This document shows positions 5,741 through 5,834 of a stretch of 5,834 bases of DNA, piece by piece. Both the position numbers and the translations under genes were made by a program. The stretch is taken from NCBI GenBank assembly GCA_020722245.1, contig DYLE01000157.1:1-5834 (forward strand). Reading direction: 5' to 3'. The DNA is from Desulfonema limicola (GTDB lineage Bacteria; Desulfobacterota; Desulfobacteria; Desulfobacterales; Desulfosalsimonadaceae). The notes under the pieces were generated by a model. That model was not told the DNA's origin, did no database searches, and saw only the letters and a list, made by a program, of their open reading frames with translations. Position 1 is the first letter of the stretch. Every line of letters starts with the position of its first letter.

Positions 5741-5834
5741 GCTTTTTATCAGCCCTTAAAGATTGATGGAGCCGTAAAAAGCTATCTATCCCGCTTTGCG
5801 GTATTTTTACAGTAAGTAACTTATGGATTTTTTT
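5741..5834 (+). repeat. Nested inverted repeats downstream of glmM
   Basis: The non-coding tail contains GCTTTTTA (5741-5748), GTAAAAAGC (5774-5782) and TTTTTAC (5804-5810). The middle arm can pair with either neighbour: 8 bp with the left one, 7 bp with the right one. Inside the second pair lies a small CCGC-TTT-GCGG hairpin (5791-5801). TAAG-TAA-CTTA (5813-5823) followed by seven T (5828-5834) closes the window. The phrase GATGG-AGC-CGTAAAAAG resembles an intergenic sequence I associate with repeated elements of deltaproteobacterial genomes, but that is memory only. Confidence 0.45.
5791..5808 (+). terminator. Candidate intrinsic terminator of the glmM operon
   Basis: CCGC (5791-5794) and GCGG (5798-5801) make a 4-bp GC stem with a TTT loop, followed by TA and five T (5804-5808), about 55 bases past the glmM stop. 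The flanking GTAAAAA (5774-5780) and TTTTTAC (5804-5810) could extend the structure but would draw the T-tract into pairing. The hairpin is short, so termination may be partial; the T7 run at 5828-5834 may be a second stop. Confidence 0.45.

Overview
The window looks like an ordinary chromosomal segment of a Gram-negative, moderately GC-rich bacterium. Protein style and gene neighbourhood suggest a sulfate-reducer-type deltaproteobacterium (Desulfobacterota); this is an inference from recognition, not from a marker gene. It holds two divergent two-gene operons in central and amino-sugar metabolism, with the wreck of a small repeat-flanked cassette between them.

Left half, minus strand: a strong sigma70-type promoter (about 2784-2812) drives a DHH/DHHA1-family phosphoesterase (1788-2741). 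Glucose-6-phosphate isomerase, pgi (119-1774), follows immediately. The stop codon of the first gene lies inside the Shine-Dalgarno sequence of pgi, so the two are very probably co-transcribed and translationally coupled. A short hairpin plus T-tract (14-34) probably ends the transcript.

Centre, plus strand: between the divergent operons (about 2829-3133) is a degenerate four-helix-bundle gene of the 23S rRNA intervening-sequence ('S23') family. The N-terminal half and the extreme C-terminus are recognisable, but the middle is missing and the two parts are in different frames. It is bracketed by 7-bp repeats, NNCAGAA on the left and the same heptad inverted on the right, which suggests a decayed mobile cassette.

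Right half, plus strand: a 405-residue left-handed beta-helix (hexapeptide-repeat) protein (3163-4380) resembles the acetyltransferase half of GlmU. It lacks a nucleotidyltransferase domain and carries an extra helical C-terminus. It overlaps by 4 bp with glmM, phosphoglucosamine mutase (4377-5735). GlmM makes glucosamine-1-phosphate, the substrate for GlmU-type enzymes. Across the divergent promoter region, Pgi supplies fructose-6-phosphate, the entry point of the same UDP-GlcNAc pathway. The GlmS step is not in the window. The last 100 bases hold nested inverted repeats and a candidate terminator.

No tRNA, rRNA, CRISPR array or intact transposase was seen. The most unusual item is the heptad-flanked S23-like cassette, followed by the GlmU-like protein with apparently altered catalytic positions.
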